Assembly (NCBI RefSeq): GCF_033843645.1
Contig: NZ_JAWXVZ010000014.1
Location: forward strand, 1-64,000
DNA length: 64,000 nt
Direction of reading: 5' to 3'
Origin: Pseudovibrio zosterae
GTDB taxonomy: Bacteria > Pseudomonadota > Alphaproteobacteria > Rhizobiales > Stappiaceae
This document shows, in pieces, positions 26,301 through 33,785 of this stretch. Positions within the stretch are counted from its first letter, which is position 1. Each line of letters begins with the position of its first letter. A model generated the notes under the pieces. It made no database searches, was not told the origin of the DNA, and saw only the letters and a program-made list of their open reading frames with translations. Both the position numbers and the translations under genes were made by a program.

Positions 26301-27401
26301 GTGATTGAAACTGCGCTTTACATAGCCCTTGGCTTCCTCTCTGCCAGCCTGCTGGCCCTCGCAGCCCTCCCACTCGTCTGGGGCCGCGCGGTCCGGCTTA
26401 CTCGTCGGGCAATTGAAGCTTCCAACCCTGTAAGCTATGCAAAAGCGAGCATGGCGCGCGACTATTTGCGCGCCCAGCACGCTGTAGAACAACGCATTCT
26501 GGAAGTGAAGCTGGAAGAAGTTGGGCGCAAGCATGCGGAAGAATGGGCCGCTCGCAATCGGGCGGAAGCCCAACTCCTGAAACTTCAAGATCAGGTCGCC
26601 ACCCTCACCAAACGCCTTGAAAAGCGCGGCCTTAAAGACCGCCTCACCATGGGGCTTTGGAGTGCTGAGGAGGCGGAGGCAGAAAAACCGGCAGAGAAGA
26701 TCGAACCGCCAACCGGCGAAGTGACCGAACTGCCCAGGAAGGAAGCCGGGACCAACACCGCCTCCAAGAAAGCGCTACCGGAGATGGGCGCAGAGGTCGT
26801 GCCGCTGCCAACCGAACGCGTACCGGTTTCCCCAAACCATCCACTGGAACGTCTTGCACGAGAAATTTCGCGCGAAGTTTCCGAAATGACAGCTCAAAGC
26901 ACGCCTCAGGTAGTAGACAACTCTCCAGAGGAAGCCGCAGAACAGGCGGGAGAAGCCTTCGCACGCCTCAAGACCAGCTATGAGAAACTTGAGGTGGAGC
27001 GCAACGAGCTCCAAGCCAAGCTGGAAGAAGCGGAAAAGAAACTTAAGGCCAAGCCACAGTCGGCCCGCCAGCGCACAACAAAAGCGCAGAAAGAGCTGAA
27101 AGAGTTGCAGCAGAAATATACCGAAGCGCAAAACAAGATCAGTGAACTAAGCGCTCAAATCAAGGGCGTGGCCACCGCCAAGCCCGCCTCCGACAGCTAC
27201 AAGGCCCTTCGCGAAGAGCTGAAGGAACTGGCCGCCCAGCTGGCCGCTGCCGCGATCGCCAAAGACCCCAAGCTGACGCAAAAATTCGATGCCATCATGC
27301 AGGATATCGGCACGCTCAAGACTTCCGGTGCAGCAGAAGGCACAGAGCCTCAGCTTGCTCAGCGCATCGAAAAGGCTCGTAGGACAGGCACAGACAGTTA
27401 G
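26301..27401 (+). CDS. membrane-anchored coiled-coil protein of unknown function
   Basis: A 366-residue protein starting at a GTG with AAGG upstream. Residues 4-28 form one transmembrane helix, followed by a basic patch (RAVRLTRRAIE). There are two long coiled coils (about 50-112 and 220-290) with Glu/Lys/Ala heptads, separated by a Pro/Glu-rich linker. Similar proteins with the same N-terminal anchor and VRLTRR-like motif occur in many Hyphomicrobiales, annotated only as hypothetical. It lies 122 bp after the DUF1134 gene on the same strand. I see no enzymatic motif; a structural envelope role is possible but unproven. Confidence 0.8.
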   Translation: MIETALYIALGFLSASLLALAALPLVWGRAVRLTRRAIEASNPVSYAKASMARDYLRAQHAVEQRILEVKLEEVGRKHAEEWAARNRAEAQLLKLQDQVATLTKRLEKRGLKDRLTMGLWSAEEAEAEKPAEKIEPPTGEVTELPRKEAGTNTASKKALPEMGAEVVPLPTERVPVSPNHPLERLAREISREVSEMTAQSTPQVVDNSPEEAAEQAGEAFARLKTSYEKLEVERNELQAKLEEAEKKLKAKPQSARQRTTKAQKELKELQQKYTEAQNKISELSAQIKGVATAKPASDSYKALREELKELAAQLAAAAIAKDPKLTQKFDAIMQDIGTLKTSGAAEGTEPQLAQRIEKARRTGTDS

Positions 27402-27446
27402 GCAACCTTGCCGCCGTCATTGATCCAGATCCCCGCGAAGCAGTTT

Positions 27447-28220
27447 CTATGTGGCTTCTTGCGCCATCGCCTCGATAAGACGGACACTCCAGGTCTTCAT
27501 GAGTGACTTGAGGCGCGGGTTTTCCAACTGATCACAAACAAAGGTGTCGATCTGCTCCATGTGCCCGACGCGCACCGGGGCTGACCGATCGAACTTGCTG
27601 GTATCGGCCACGAGGATTACATGACGGGCGTTGGCAATAATCGCCTGCGCCACCTTCACTTCCCGGTAGTCAAAGTCCAATAGCGCGCCATCGGCATCGA
27701 GCGCCGATGTACCAATCACGGCATAGTCCACCTTGAACTGGTTGATAAAGTCGACAGCCGCCTCGCCCACAACCCCACCATCGGTAGAGCGCACAACACC
27801 GCCAGCGATGACCACCTCATTCTCGGAGAAGGGTCTGAGCGTCACGGCGACATTGAGGTTGTTGGTGATGACCATGAGGCCCGAGTGCTGCACCAGCGCG
27901 CGCGCAACGGCCTCTGTGGTGGTGCCGATGTTCACGAACAAGGACGCCCCGTTGGGGATCAGCTCGGCCGCGGCCCGCCCTATGGCCTCCTTCTCGCGAC
28001 CTGCCAGATCCTTGCGGGTGGCATAGCCCACATTCTCCACGCCATAAGCCAGCACCGCTCCGCCGTGAACACGCGACAAAAGCCCCTGCTCACACAGGTC
28101 ATTCAGATCCTTCCGGATCGTCTGCGGGCTTACCGAAAAACGCTCGGCAAGATCTTCAACTTCAACCCGCCCATTACTTCTCGCGAGATCTAATATGGAG
28201 TTGTGCCGTGCAACCAACAT
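27447..28220 (-). CDS. glpR: DeoR-family glycerol-3-phosphate regulon repressor GlpR
   Basis: A 257-residue regulator. The N-terminal winged helix (about 1-57) contains RVEVEDLAERFSVSPQTIRKDL, and the DeoR C-terminal sensor domain contains NIGTTTEAVARAL and GTSALDADGALLDFD, typical of GlpR rather than sugar-specific DeoR proteins. It would repress glpDK when glycerol 3-phosphate is low. It lies 18 kb from glpDK, whose promoter holds matching repeats. A TTAA-rich palindromic element sits a few bases before the ATG. It is transcribed alone, converging on the gene at 26301. Confidence 0.85.
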   Translation of the reverse strand: MLVARHNSILDLARSNGRVEVEDLAERFSVSPQTIRKDLNDLCEQGLLSRVHGGAVLAYGVENVGYATRKDLAGREKEAIGRAAAELIPNGASLFVNIGTTTEAVARALVQHSGLMVITNNLNVAVTLRPFSENEVVIAGGVVRSTDGGVVGEAAVDFINQFKVDYAVIGTSALDADGALLDFDYREVKVAQAIIANARHVILVADTSKFDRSAPVRVGHMEQIDTFVCDQLENPRLKSLMKTWSVRLIEAMAQEAT

Positions 28221-28223
28221 TTA

Positions 28224-28248
28224 TTAACGCCCTGTTAACATTTGTTAA
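28224..28248. promoter_or_regulatory. CtrA-box-like TTAA-N7-TTAA element at the glpR start
   Basis: TTAA (28224-28227), 7 bases, then TTAAC (28235-28239) match the CtrA consensus exactly. A third TTAA at 28245 makes TTAACA-TT-TGTTAA a perfect 6-bp-arm inverted repeat. It overlaps the ribosome-binding region of glpR. Confidence 0.45.
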
Positions 28249-28481
28249 GCGCCCACCAAGACGACTTACTTAGTCAATTCAATAGAATAGTCCATAAACA
28301 ACTAAACCGCACCAAATGCATAACCAATACTGACCATGTTGGCTATTGCACGCTGCACCCCTCGGGACTATTAATACGCGCTATCGGGACTACAGATTAA
28401 ACGATCTTTGCGTAATTCGACGAAAGGGCAATATCAGCTTGCGCTGATGCTTTGCCGCGTACCGAGTTGGAGGGCCTGATC

Positions 28482-28766
28482 ATGGGGCAAAGAGCAGAAA
28501 AGATCCCTGAAACGCATCAGCAGACGGTATTCACTTCACTGGGCAAAGAAGCATTGGCCGCCCAGGAAAAGATGATCGCGTATCAGCAGCAGCATGAAGA
28601 AACCGTGGATGACTACCGTCGCTTGACGGAGGACATGAAAGAATCACTGAGTGCTTTCGTGAATACCCAGTCTGACTGCACAGAAGGCAGCATCCCGCGA
28701 ACGATAAAGAAGTCGGAAAAGGAACCAAGCCACTTGGGCGCAGGTCTGAAGGGTCGCTGGTTCTAA
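28482..28766 (+). CDS. small hypothetical protein
   Basis: A 94-residue soluble, strongly helical protein, rich in Glu, Gln and Lys (for example KEALAAQEKMIAYQQQHEETVDDYRR), with a basic C-terminus ending GRWF. GGAGGG lies 8 bp before the ATG at 28482, which makes it more credible than the upstream in-frame start at 28452. I recognise no family. The helical Gln/Glu pattern resembles phasin-like or coiled-coil accessory proteins, but this is only a resemblance. It stands alone before the tRNA genes. Confidence 0.5.
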   Translation: MGQRAEKIPETHQQTVFTSLGKEALAAQEKMIAYQQQHEETVDDYRRLTEDMKESLSAFVNTQSDCTEGSIPRTIKKSEKEPSHLGAGLKGRWF

Positions 28767-28874
28767 CCAGCCAGCGGCTTTGCTTAGTGAACCGAAACTC
28801 CGGCAATACCAAGCCGTTTCACATCCATCGGATGCGTGCCGTTTCAACTTTTCAATTTTTGGAGAAAAGAGAAG

Positions 28875-28949
28875 TGGCACGCCCAAGGGGAATCGAACCC
28901 CTGTTTCCGCCGTGAAAGGGCGGCGTCCTAACCGCTAGACGATGGGCGC
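28875..28949 (-). tRNA. tRNA-Glu (anticodon TTC), copy 1
   Basis: A 75-nt cloverleaf with encoded CCA. The acceptor stem GCGCCCA pairs with TGGGCGT (first pair G-U), the anticodon stem CCGCC/GGCGG encloses CTTTCAC, and the T arm is GGGGTTCGATTCCCC. It is identical to the copy 124 bp away. Confidence 0.97.
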
Positions 28950-28998
28950 TCACTTACTCAGCAGTTGCCTGCTGATCGTGGCACAGAGAAAAAGCGAA

Positions 28999-29073
28999 TG
29001 GCACGCCCAAGGGGAATCGAACCCCTGTTTCCGCCGTGAAAGGGCGGCGTCCTAACCGCTAGACGATGGGCGC
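28999..29073 (-). tRNA. tRNA-Glu (anticodon TTC), copy 2
   Basis: Base-for-base identical to the neighbouring tRNA-Glu, with encoded CCA, in the same orientation. It would be transcribed first. The 49-bp spacer to copy 1 contains a CAGCAG/CTGCTG hairpin that may mark processing. Confidence 0.97.
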
Positions 29074-29163
29074 CTGCGCTTCGCTCCGTGCGATGAGGGG
29101 GATTTAATCGGTAACTTCCGGCTTGGCAACCCCCCTTGCATCAATGAATTAGACTTTTTCCAC

Positions 29164-29523
29164 CTATCTTGCCATAAAATCTGTTCTGCCGAGATTTTTA
29201 CCCGTCACAGGATCCACATAGACAAGCGCTTGGGCGGTGCCCTCATTTACAAGCAGCATCAGTTTGCCGTCTACCATTTGCGCCGAAAGCACGCGGGCTT
29301 CCGGGCCCAAAGCAATTGTCGCAGCCAGCGCATCGGCGCTGACATCGTTGCTGCCCTCGGATATCTTGTAGAAAATGGCAGCGAATACGGCGACCAAGCC
29401 AACCAGCATCACCATGCTGGACCCCATCAACAGGCGCCGCATTTTTTGCTGGATCCGCTGAGCTGCAGGATCTAAAGCCTCGTCACTAGTCAAATCTGCG
29501 CTGTCATCAACAGGATCACGCAT
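29164..29523 (-). CDS. small single-pass membrane protein (DUF6476-like)
   Basis: A 119-residue protein: an acidic N-terminus, one transmembrane helix (about 30-55, MVMLVGLVAVFAAIFYKIS), and a C-terminal domain of about 60 residues with VLSAQMVDGKLMLLVNE. Small proteins of this layout lie next to rluD in many Alphaproteobacteria and are grouped as DUF6476; the match is from memory and moderately sure. The ATG at 29523 overlaps the ATG of the divergent rluD in the tetranucleotide CATG. Function unknown. Confidence 0.7.
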   Translation of the reverse strand: MRDPVDDSADLTSDEALDPAAQRIQQKMRRLLMGSSMVMLVGLVAVFAAIFYKISEGSNDVSADALAATIALGPEARVLSAQMVDGKLMLLVNEGTAQALVYVDPVTGKNLGRTDFMAR

Positions 29524-30571
29524 GAGCAATCATTCTCCAAACGGCCTTTCGCCGAACCAATCAAGTGTAGAACCGGGCGAAGACGGCATTGCCTTCACCA
29601 CTGTCGAAGCCCAGGAGGCGGGAAAACGTTTGGATGCCGTATTGGCCGCACACCTATCCGACTTCAGCCGAAATCGACTGCAGGCTCTCATTCGCGCCGG
29701 ACATGTTCATGTCGGCGATCGCAAAATAGTGGAGCCCAAACACAGGGTCAACGAAGGAGACGTGCTCTGCGTTGAAGTTCCTGAACCAGAAGCAGCCGAA
29801 CCACAGCCCGAAAACATCCCGCTGGACATTCTCTATGAAGATGAGGATGTGATCGTGATAAACAAGCCTGCAGGACTTGTTGTTCACCCCGGAGCGGGCA
29901 ATCCTGATGGCACATTGGTGAACGCGCTGCTCTACCACTGCGGCGACAGCCTTTCCGGCATTGGCGGCGTAAAGCGCCCCGGCATCGTCCACCGCCTCGA
30001 CAAGGACACCAGCGGCGTTCTGGTGGTCGCCAAGAATGATATGGCCCATCAGGGACTTGCAGCCCAGTTTGCAGACCATGGCCGCACTGGCCCGCTGGAG
30101 CGCGCATATGTGGCACTCGTTTGGGGAGCCCCTTCTGCATTGGCAGGCACTGTGGACGCCAACCTTGCACGCTCGCTCGCCAACCGCCAGAAGATCGCCG
30201 TGGTCAAGACGGCTGGTCGCACAGCCATCACCCATTGGCAAGTCAAGGAACGCTTCGGCCCAAAGGACAGCGAGCCCCTTGCAAGCCTTATGGAATGCCG
30301 CTTGGAGACAGGACGAACGCACCAAATCCGCGTTCATATGGCGCACCTTGGACACCCGCTCATTGGCGACATGGACTACGGTGCCGGTTTCAAAACCCGG
30401 CACAAACGCTTTGACGAGCCCGCCCGCTCAGCCTTGGGAGAGTTTTCTCGTCAGGCCCTGCATGCTGGCCTGCTTGTCTTCGAACATCCAAGAACAGGCG
30501 AAGTAAAGGCCTTTGAATCTCCACTACCAGAAGATTTTCAAACACTCCTCTCACTTCTTAGGGATGCATAA
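29522..30571 (+). CDS. rluD: 23S rRNA pseudouridine synthase RluD family
   Basis: A 349-residue RluA-family enzyme. An N-terminal S4-like RNA-binding domain (about 30-95, KRLDAVLAAHLSDFSRNRLQALI) is followed by the catalytic domain with the Asp in HRLDKDTSG and the C-terminal RTHQIRVHMAHLGHPLIGD signature. The long form with S4 domain and 'INKPAGLVVHPG' fits RluD, which modifies helix 69 of 23S rRNA; RluC cannot be fully excluded. No in-frame alternative start is available near 29522, so the start-codon overlap with the divergent membrane protein appears real. RpoH follows in the same direction. Confidence 0.9.
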   Translation: MSNHSPNGLSPNQSSVEPGEDGIAFTTVEAQEAGKRLDAVLAAHLSDFSRNRLQALIRAGHVHVGDRKIVEPKHRVNEGDVLCVEVPEPEAAEPQPENIPLDILYEDEDVIVINKPAGLVVHPGAGNPDGTLVNALLYHCGDSLSGIGGVKRPGIVHRLDKDTSGVLVVAKNDMAHQGLAAQFADHGRTGPLERAYVALVWGAPSALAGTVDANLARSLANRQKIAVVKTAGRTAITHWQVKERFGPKDSEPLASLMECRLETGRTHQIRVHMAHLGHPLIGDMDYGAGFKTRHKRFDEPARSALGEFSRQALHAGLLVFEHPRTGEVKAFESPLPEDFQTLLSLLRDA

Positions 30572-30725
30572 AACAAAATTTCTCCACAAAGAGGTAGCGA
30601 ATAGGCCATAATGCCCCCATATCAATGCGTCTGGCGTGCTCACAATGGAGGCGCCAGTGAGTGTTTGCCCGTCAAGTGCCGATAGGGCACGGGAAACATA
30701 GCTTGTAACGGAAAGGGGTGCATAA

Positions 30726-31628
30726 ATGGCCCGTAATCTGCCAGTAATCTCTTCAGGTGAAGGCGGCCTCAGCCGCTACATGGATGAAATTCGCAAGTTC
30801 CCGATGCTTCAGCCGCAGGAAGAGTACATGCTCGCCAAGCGGTACAAGGAGCATGACGAAGCTCAGGCTGCGGAACGGCTCGTGAACTCTCACCTGCGCC
30901 TCGTGGCTAAAATCGCCATGGGATACCGCGGCTACGGCCTGCCTCTGGGCGAGGTTATCTCCGAAGGTAATGTCGGCCTCATGCAGGCTGTCAAACGCTT
31001 TGAACCAGACAAAGGGTTCCGCTTGGCCACCTACGCCATGTGGTGGATCAAGGCGTCAATTCAAGAATACATCCTGCGAACCTGGTCCCTCGTAAAGATG
31101 GGCACCACCGCAAATCAAAAGCGGTTGTTCTTCAACCTGCGCCGCCTCAAGGGTAAGATTCAGGCGCTTGAAGACGGCGATCTGCGTCCGGATCAGGTGA
31201 AAGAAATCGCAACCACCCTCGGCGTGAACGAGGACGAGGTTGTGAACATGAACCGCCGTTTGAGCGGGGATGCTTCTCTCAATGCGCCGCTGCGTTCCAC
31301 GGAAGGCGAATCCGGCGAATGGCAGGATTGGCTGGTGGACGATGGCGAAAGCCAAGAGAGCATTCTGGCTGAGCAGGAAGAACTCGATTCCCGCCGCTCC
31401 ATGCTGAAAGACGCCATGAGCGTTCTCAACGACCGTGAGCGCCGTATCTTTGAGGCACGCAGGCTCTCAGAATCGCCGTTGACGCTTGAAGAACTCTCCG
31501 AGGAGTTTGGGGTCAGCCGCGAGCGCGTGCGCCAGATTGAGGTCCGGGCTTTTGAGAAAGTTCAAAAGGCGGTCATGCAATCTGCCCAACAGGCTCAAGA
31601 GCAGCAACAGTCTCTGCTCGCTGGATAA
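30726..31628 (+). CDS. rpoH: heat-shock sigma factor RpoH (sigma-32)
   Basis: A 300-residue sigma-70-family factor. Region 2 includes RLVNSHLRLVAKIAMGYRG and RLATYAMWWIKASIQEY. The RpoH box QKRLFFNLRRLK, which distinguishes sigma-32 from other sigma factors, is present. Region 4.2 is LEELSEEFGVSRERVRQIE. It directs transcription of chaperone and protease genes; a promoter of matching type precedes ftsH at 46717-46748. It is 154 bp after rluD and ends in a strong terminator. Alphaproteobacteria often have two or more rpoH genes; only one is in this window. Confidence 0.96.
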   Translation: MARNLPVISSGEGGLSRYMDEIRKFPMLQPQEEYMLAKRYKEHDEAQAAERLVNSHLRLVAKIAMGYRGYGLPLGEVISEGNVGLMQAVKRFEPDKGFRLATYAMWWIKASIQEYILRTWSLVKMGTTANQKRLFFNLRRLKGKIQALEDGDLRPDQVKEIATTLGVNEDEVVNMNRRLSGDASLNAPLRSTEGESGEWQDWLVDDGESQESILAEQEELDSRRSMLKDAMSVLNDRERRIFEARRLSESPLTLEELSEEFGVSRERVRQIEVRAFEKVQKAVMQSAQQAQEQQQSLLAG

Positions 31629-31654
31629 TCTTCCAGCACACAACCAGGTTAAGA

Positions 31655-31682
31655 AGCCCCGGACCGCTGAGCGACCGGGGCT
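31655..31682 (+). terminator. rho-independent terminator of rpoH
   Basis: AGCCCCGG and CCGGGGCT form a perfect 8-bp stem, followed by TTTTCTTTT, 26 bp past the rpoH stop. Confidence 0.88.
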
Positions 31683-31689
31683 TTTTCTT

Positions 31690-32628
31690 TTAGCGAATAA
31701 CCGCTGTATAGCTTTCAACCGGCGGCGCGGTCTTGATCAAACCAGCCTCCAGCATGAAGTTGGCAAAGCGTTCGTAGCGCCCCTCATCCAGCGCTGCAGG
31801 ACGTTTGGCAAAGCGCGGCAACGTATCGCCCCAAGCCCGGCGATTCAGCTCATCATCCAGATTTGGGTAAAGCTCCAAAAATGCCTGCCAAGAATCCTGC
31901 GGGTGATTGATCAGGTACACGGTTGCATCTTCCAGCGCGGCCATGAATTTGGCATAGCGCGGGTCATCCACCTTGTCCTTGTGCGCGACGAGGATCAACT
32001 CGTCATAGGCCGGAACTCCGTTCTCCTCCGGATAGAAGGCGAGACCGGCAGACCCTTTGATTTCAAGCTGGTTCAGCTCGAAATTCCGATATCCCCCAAT
32101 GATGGCATCCACCTGTCCGGCCAGAAGACTTGGAGACAAGGAGAAGTTCACGTTGATCAACTCGATGTCTTCGATGGTCAACCCAGCCTGCTTCAGCATG
32201 GCGCCAAGCATTGCGTCTTCAAAGCCGGAAACGGAGTAGCCAACCCGCTTGCCCTTGAGGTCTTCAAGTGTCTTGATGGGGCCATCCTTCAACACAATCA
32301 AGGTGTTGAGCGGTGTTGCCACCAACGTCCCGATACGCGACAGCGGCATGCCCTCGTCGATCTGTGCATGCAGAACAGGCTGATAAGAGATGGCGATGTC
32401 CCCCTGACCCGCAGCAACCAGCTTGGGTGGCATGGCTGGATCAGCGGGTTCAATCAACTCCACTTCCAGACCATGCGCCTCGAAGAAGCCGCGGGTTTGC
32501 GCCACAGCCAAGGGAGCATGGTCCGGGTTGGCGAACCAGTCCATCAAGACGGTGAGCTTTTCCTTCGCTTGCACCTGAATACTACCCGCCAGCATGGCGG
32601 CAATGAACAAAGCGATGAAACGCTTCAT
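31690..32628 (-). CDS. thiY: ABC transporter substrate-binding protein ThiY (hydroxymethylpyrimidine type)
   Basis: A 312-residue periplasmic protein with a clear signal peptide (MKRFIALFIAAMLAG..QVQA). An NMT1/Thi5-type binding domain follows, seen in VLMDWFANPDHAPLAVAQTRGFF and SYQPVLHAQIDEGMPL. The family binds N-formyl-4-amino-5-aminomethyl-2-methylpyrimidine or HMP, precursors of thiamine. The frame is open 98 codons farther upstream into thiX, but the signal peptide fixes the start at 32628. It follows thiX by 14 bp under a TPP riboswitch. No ATPase gene is adjacent. Confidence 0.88.
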   Translation of the reverse strand: MKRFIALFIAAMLAGSIQVQAKEKLTVLMDWFANPDHAPLAVAQTRGFFEAHGLEVELIEPADPAMPPKLVAAGQGDIAISYQPVLHAQIDEGMPLSRIGTLVATPLNTLIVLKDGPIKTLEDLKGKRVGYSVSGFEDAMLGAMLKQAGLTIEDIELINVNFSLSPSLLAGQVDAIIGGYRNFELNQLEIKGSAGLAFYPEENGVPAYDELILVAHKDKVDDPRYAKFMAALEDATVYLINHPQDSWQAFLELYPNLDDELNRRAWGDTLPRFAKRPAALDEGRYERFANFMLEAGLIKTAPPVESYTAVIR

Positions 32629-32642
32629 GGGCAGAGCCTTTC

Positions 32643-33398
32643 TCAAGTTTTTTCCTGTTGCCAGGGAATAAGGCGCACGACCGCCAGCTCGACGAGACCG
32701 CGCAGGATAAGAACCATGATGGCAAGTAGGATGAGCGCTGCGAACATGGTGTCTGTTTGCATGCGCGCGTTGGACTGGAGCATGATGAAGGCAAGGCCTC
32801 CCTTGGCTCCAACCCACTCCCCCACCACTGCGCCAATGGGCGCAAAGACGGCGGCAATACGGATACCGGACGCCAGAGCTGGTAGCGCAGCGGGAATGCG
32901 GATGTATCGCAAACGCTGCCACCTGTTCAGGCGGTAGAGCCGCCCCAAATCCAGCAGAGCCGGATCAGTTCGCCGCAAGCCGTCATGGAACGTGGATGTA
33001 ACCGAGAAGAAAATGACAATAACTGCCATGACCACTTTTGACGCGAGCCCAAAACCAAACCACAGCACCAAAAGCGGCGCGATGGCGAACACAGGCAAAG
33101 ACTGCGTTGCGGTGATGGGAGGCAACAGAAACCGGCGCATGATCTCTGAGGAACTCATGATCAACGCCAGCAGAACGCCCGCTGAAACACCGAAGATGAA
33201 ACCGAGTACCGTTTCACCTGCGGTGATCGACGCGTGGTACAGCAGAAACGACCACTGCTGAGTGAATGCTTCATACACAGCTATAGGAGATGGCAGCATG
33301 AAGGATGGCAGGGCAAAAACCCGAACCACCGCTTCCCAAAATGCAACAAAAACCGCGATACCCGCGAGGATACGCAAGGCTCTGGACACCAGCCACAT
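32643..33398 (-). CDS. thiX: ABC transporter permease ThiX
   Basis: A 251-residue inner-membrane permease with about six transmembrane helices and the BPD_transp_1 EAA-like loop (LYRLNRWQRLRYIRIPAALPALASGIRIA). It is of the SsuC/ThiX type, working with ThiY. I chose the ATG at 33398 (MWLVSRAL), with GAGGA upstream; 27 upstream residues in the open frame are non-hydrophobic and unlike the family. It is the first gene after the TPP riboswitch, whose 3' edge lies about 175 bp upstream, so repression by thiamine pyrophosphate is expected. Confidence 0.88.
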   Translation of the reverse strand: MWLVSRALRILAGIAVFVAFWEAVVRVFALPSFMLPSPIAVYEAFTQQWSFLLYHASITAGETVLGFIFGVSAGVLLALIMSSSEIMRRFLLPPITATQSLPVFAIAPLLVLWFGFGLASKVVMAVIVIFFSVTSTFHDGLRRTDPALLDLGRLYRLNRWQRLRYIRIPAALPALASGIRIAAVFAPIGAVVGEWVGAKGGLAFIMLQSNARMQTDTMFAALILLAIMVLILRGLVELAVVRLIPWQQEKT

Positions 33399-33572
33399 CA
33401 GCGCGTCCTCGCGCAAGATGTGGCACCGCGATGCGAAACCACTGCCCGGAAACAACGCGTTCGGACATGGCCACAGCAACTGGCAATGCTACAAGATTGG
33501 ATCATGTGGATCTCCCTTCTGTGCACCTACATGCACGTCAGCTACGGAGACCCGGGAATAAAGAGGCTCAGG

Positions 33573-33660
33573 TTCCAGTCCCTTCGCCGGTATTACCCGG
33601 ATCAGGTTCTAAGGGTTCGGCAGTACCATCTCAGCTCCAAACAAGGAGCACCCCTCGGAT
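33573..33660 (-). ncRNA. TPP riboswitch (THI element)
   Basis: Read on the minus strand, the conserved blocks appear in order: GAGGGGTGC, GCTGAGA, AACCCTT, ACCTGATCCGGGTAATACC, and GCGAAGGGA. These are the hallmark sequences of the thiamine-pyrophosphate aptamer. It precedes thiX-thiY and should switch the pair off when TPP is plentiful. Confidence 0.96.
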
Positions 33661-33731
33661 ACGCAAGAACCTATAGATTCCCCCGGCATTTTCAAGGGCA
33701 GCTGCAGCGAAATACGCAGCAGAAAAAGAAA

Positions 33732-33760
33732 AAGGCGCTGGAGAACCTCTCCAACGCCTT
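33732..33760 (-). terminator. rho-independent terminator of the 33786 gene
   Basis: AAGGCG-TTGGAGA and TCTCCAG-CGCCTT form a long imperfect stem on the minus strand, followed by TTTTCTTTTTCT, 26 bp past the stop at 33786. Confidence 0.8.
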
Positions 33761-33785
33761 GTTTTAGAATATAATTTTTCGCGAG

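Noticed and set aside
27447..28220. GlpR gene as a sugar-specific DeoR repressor
   Set aside because: The sensor-domain motifs and the presence of glpDK with a matching operator array in the window favour GlpR, though no binding data exist.
28875..29073. Tandem repeat that might be an attachment-site duplication at a tRNA
   Set aside because: Both copies are complete, intact tRNA-Glu genes in the same orientation, with no integrase or island between or beside them; ordinary gene duplication explains it.
32629..32922. Upstream extension of the thiY frame
   Set aside because: It lies within thiX, and the clear signal peptide at 32628 marks the real start.
31486..32937. 483-codon open frame on the plus strand
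   Set aside because: It overlaps the rpoH 3' end in another frame and runs antisense to thiY; no family character.
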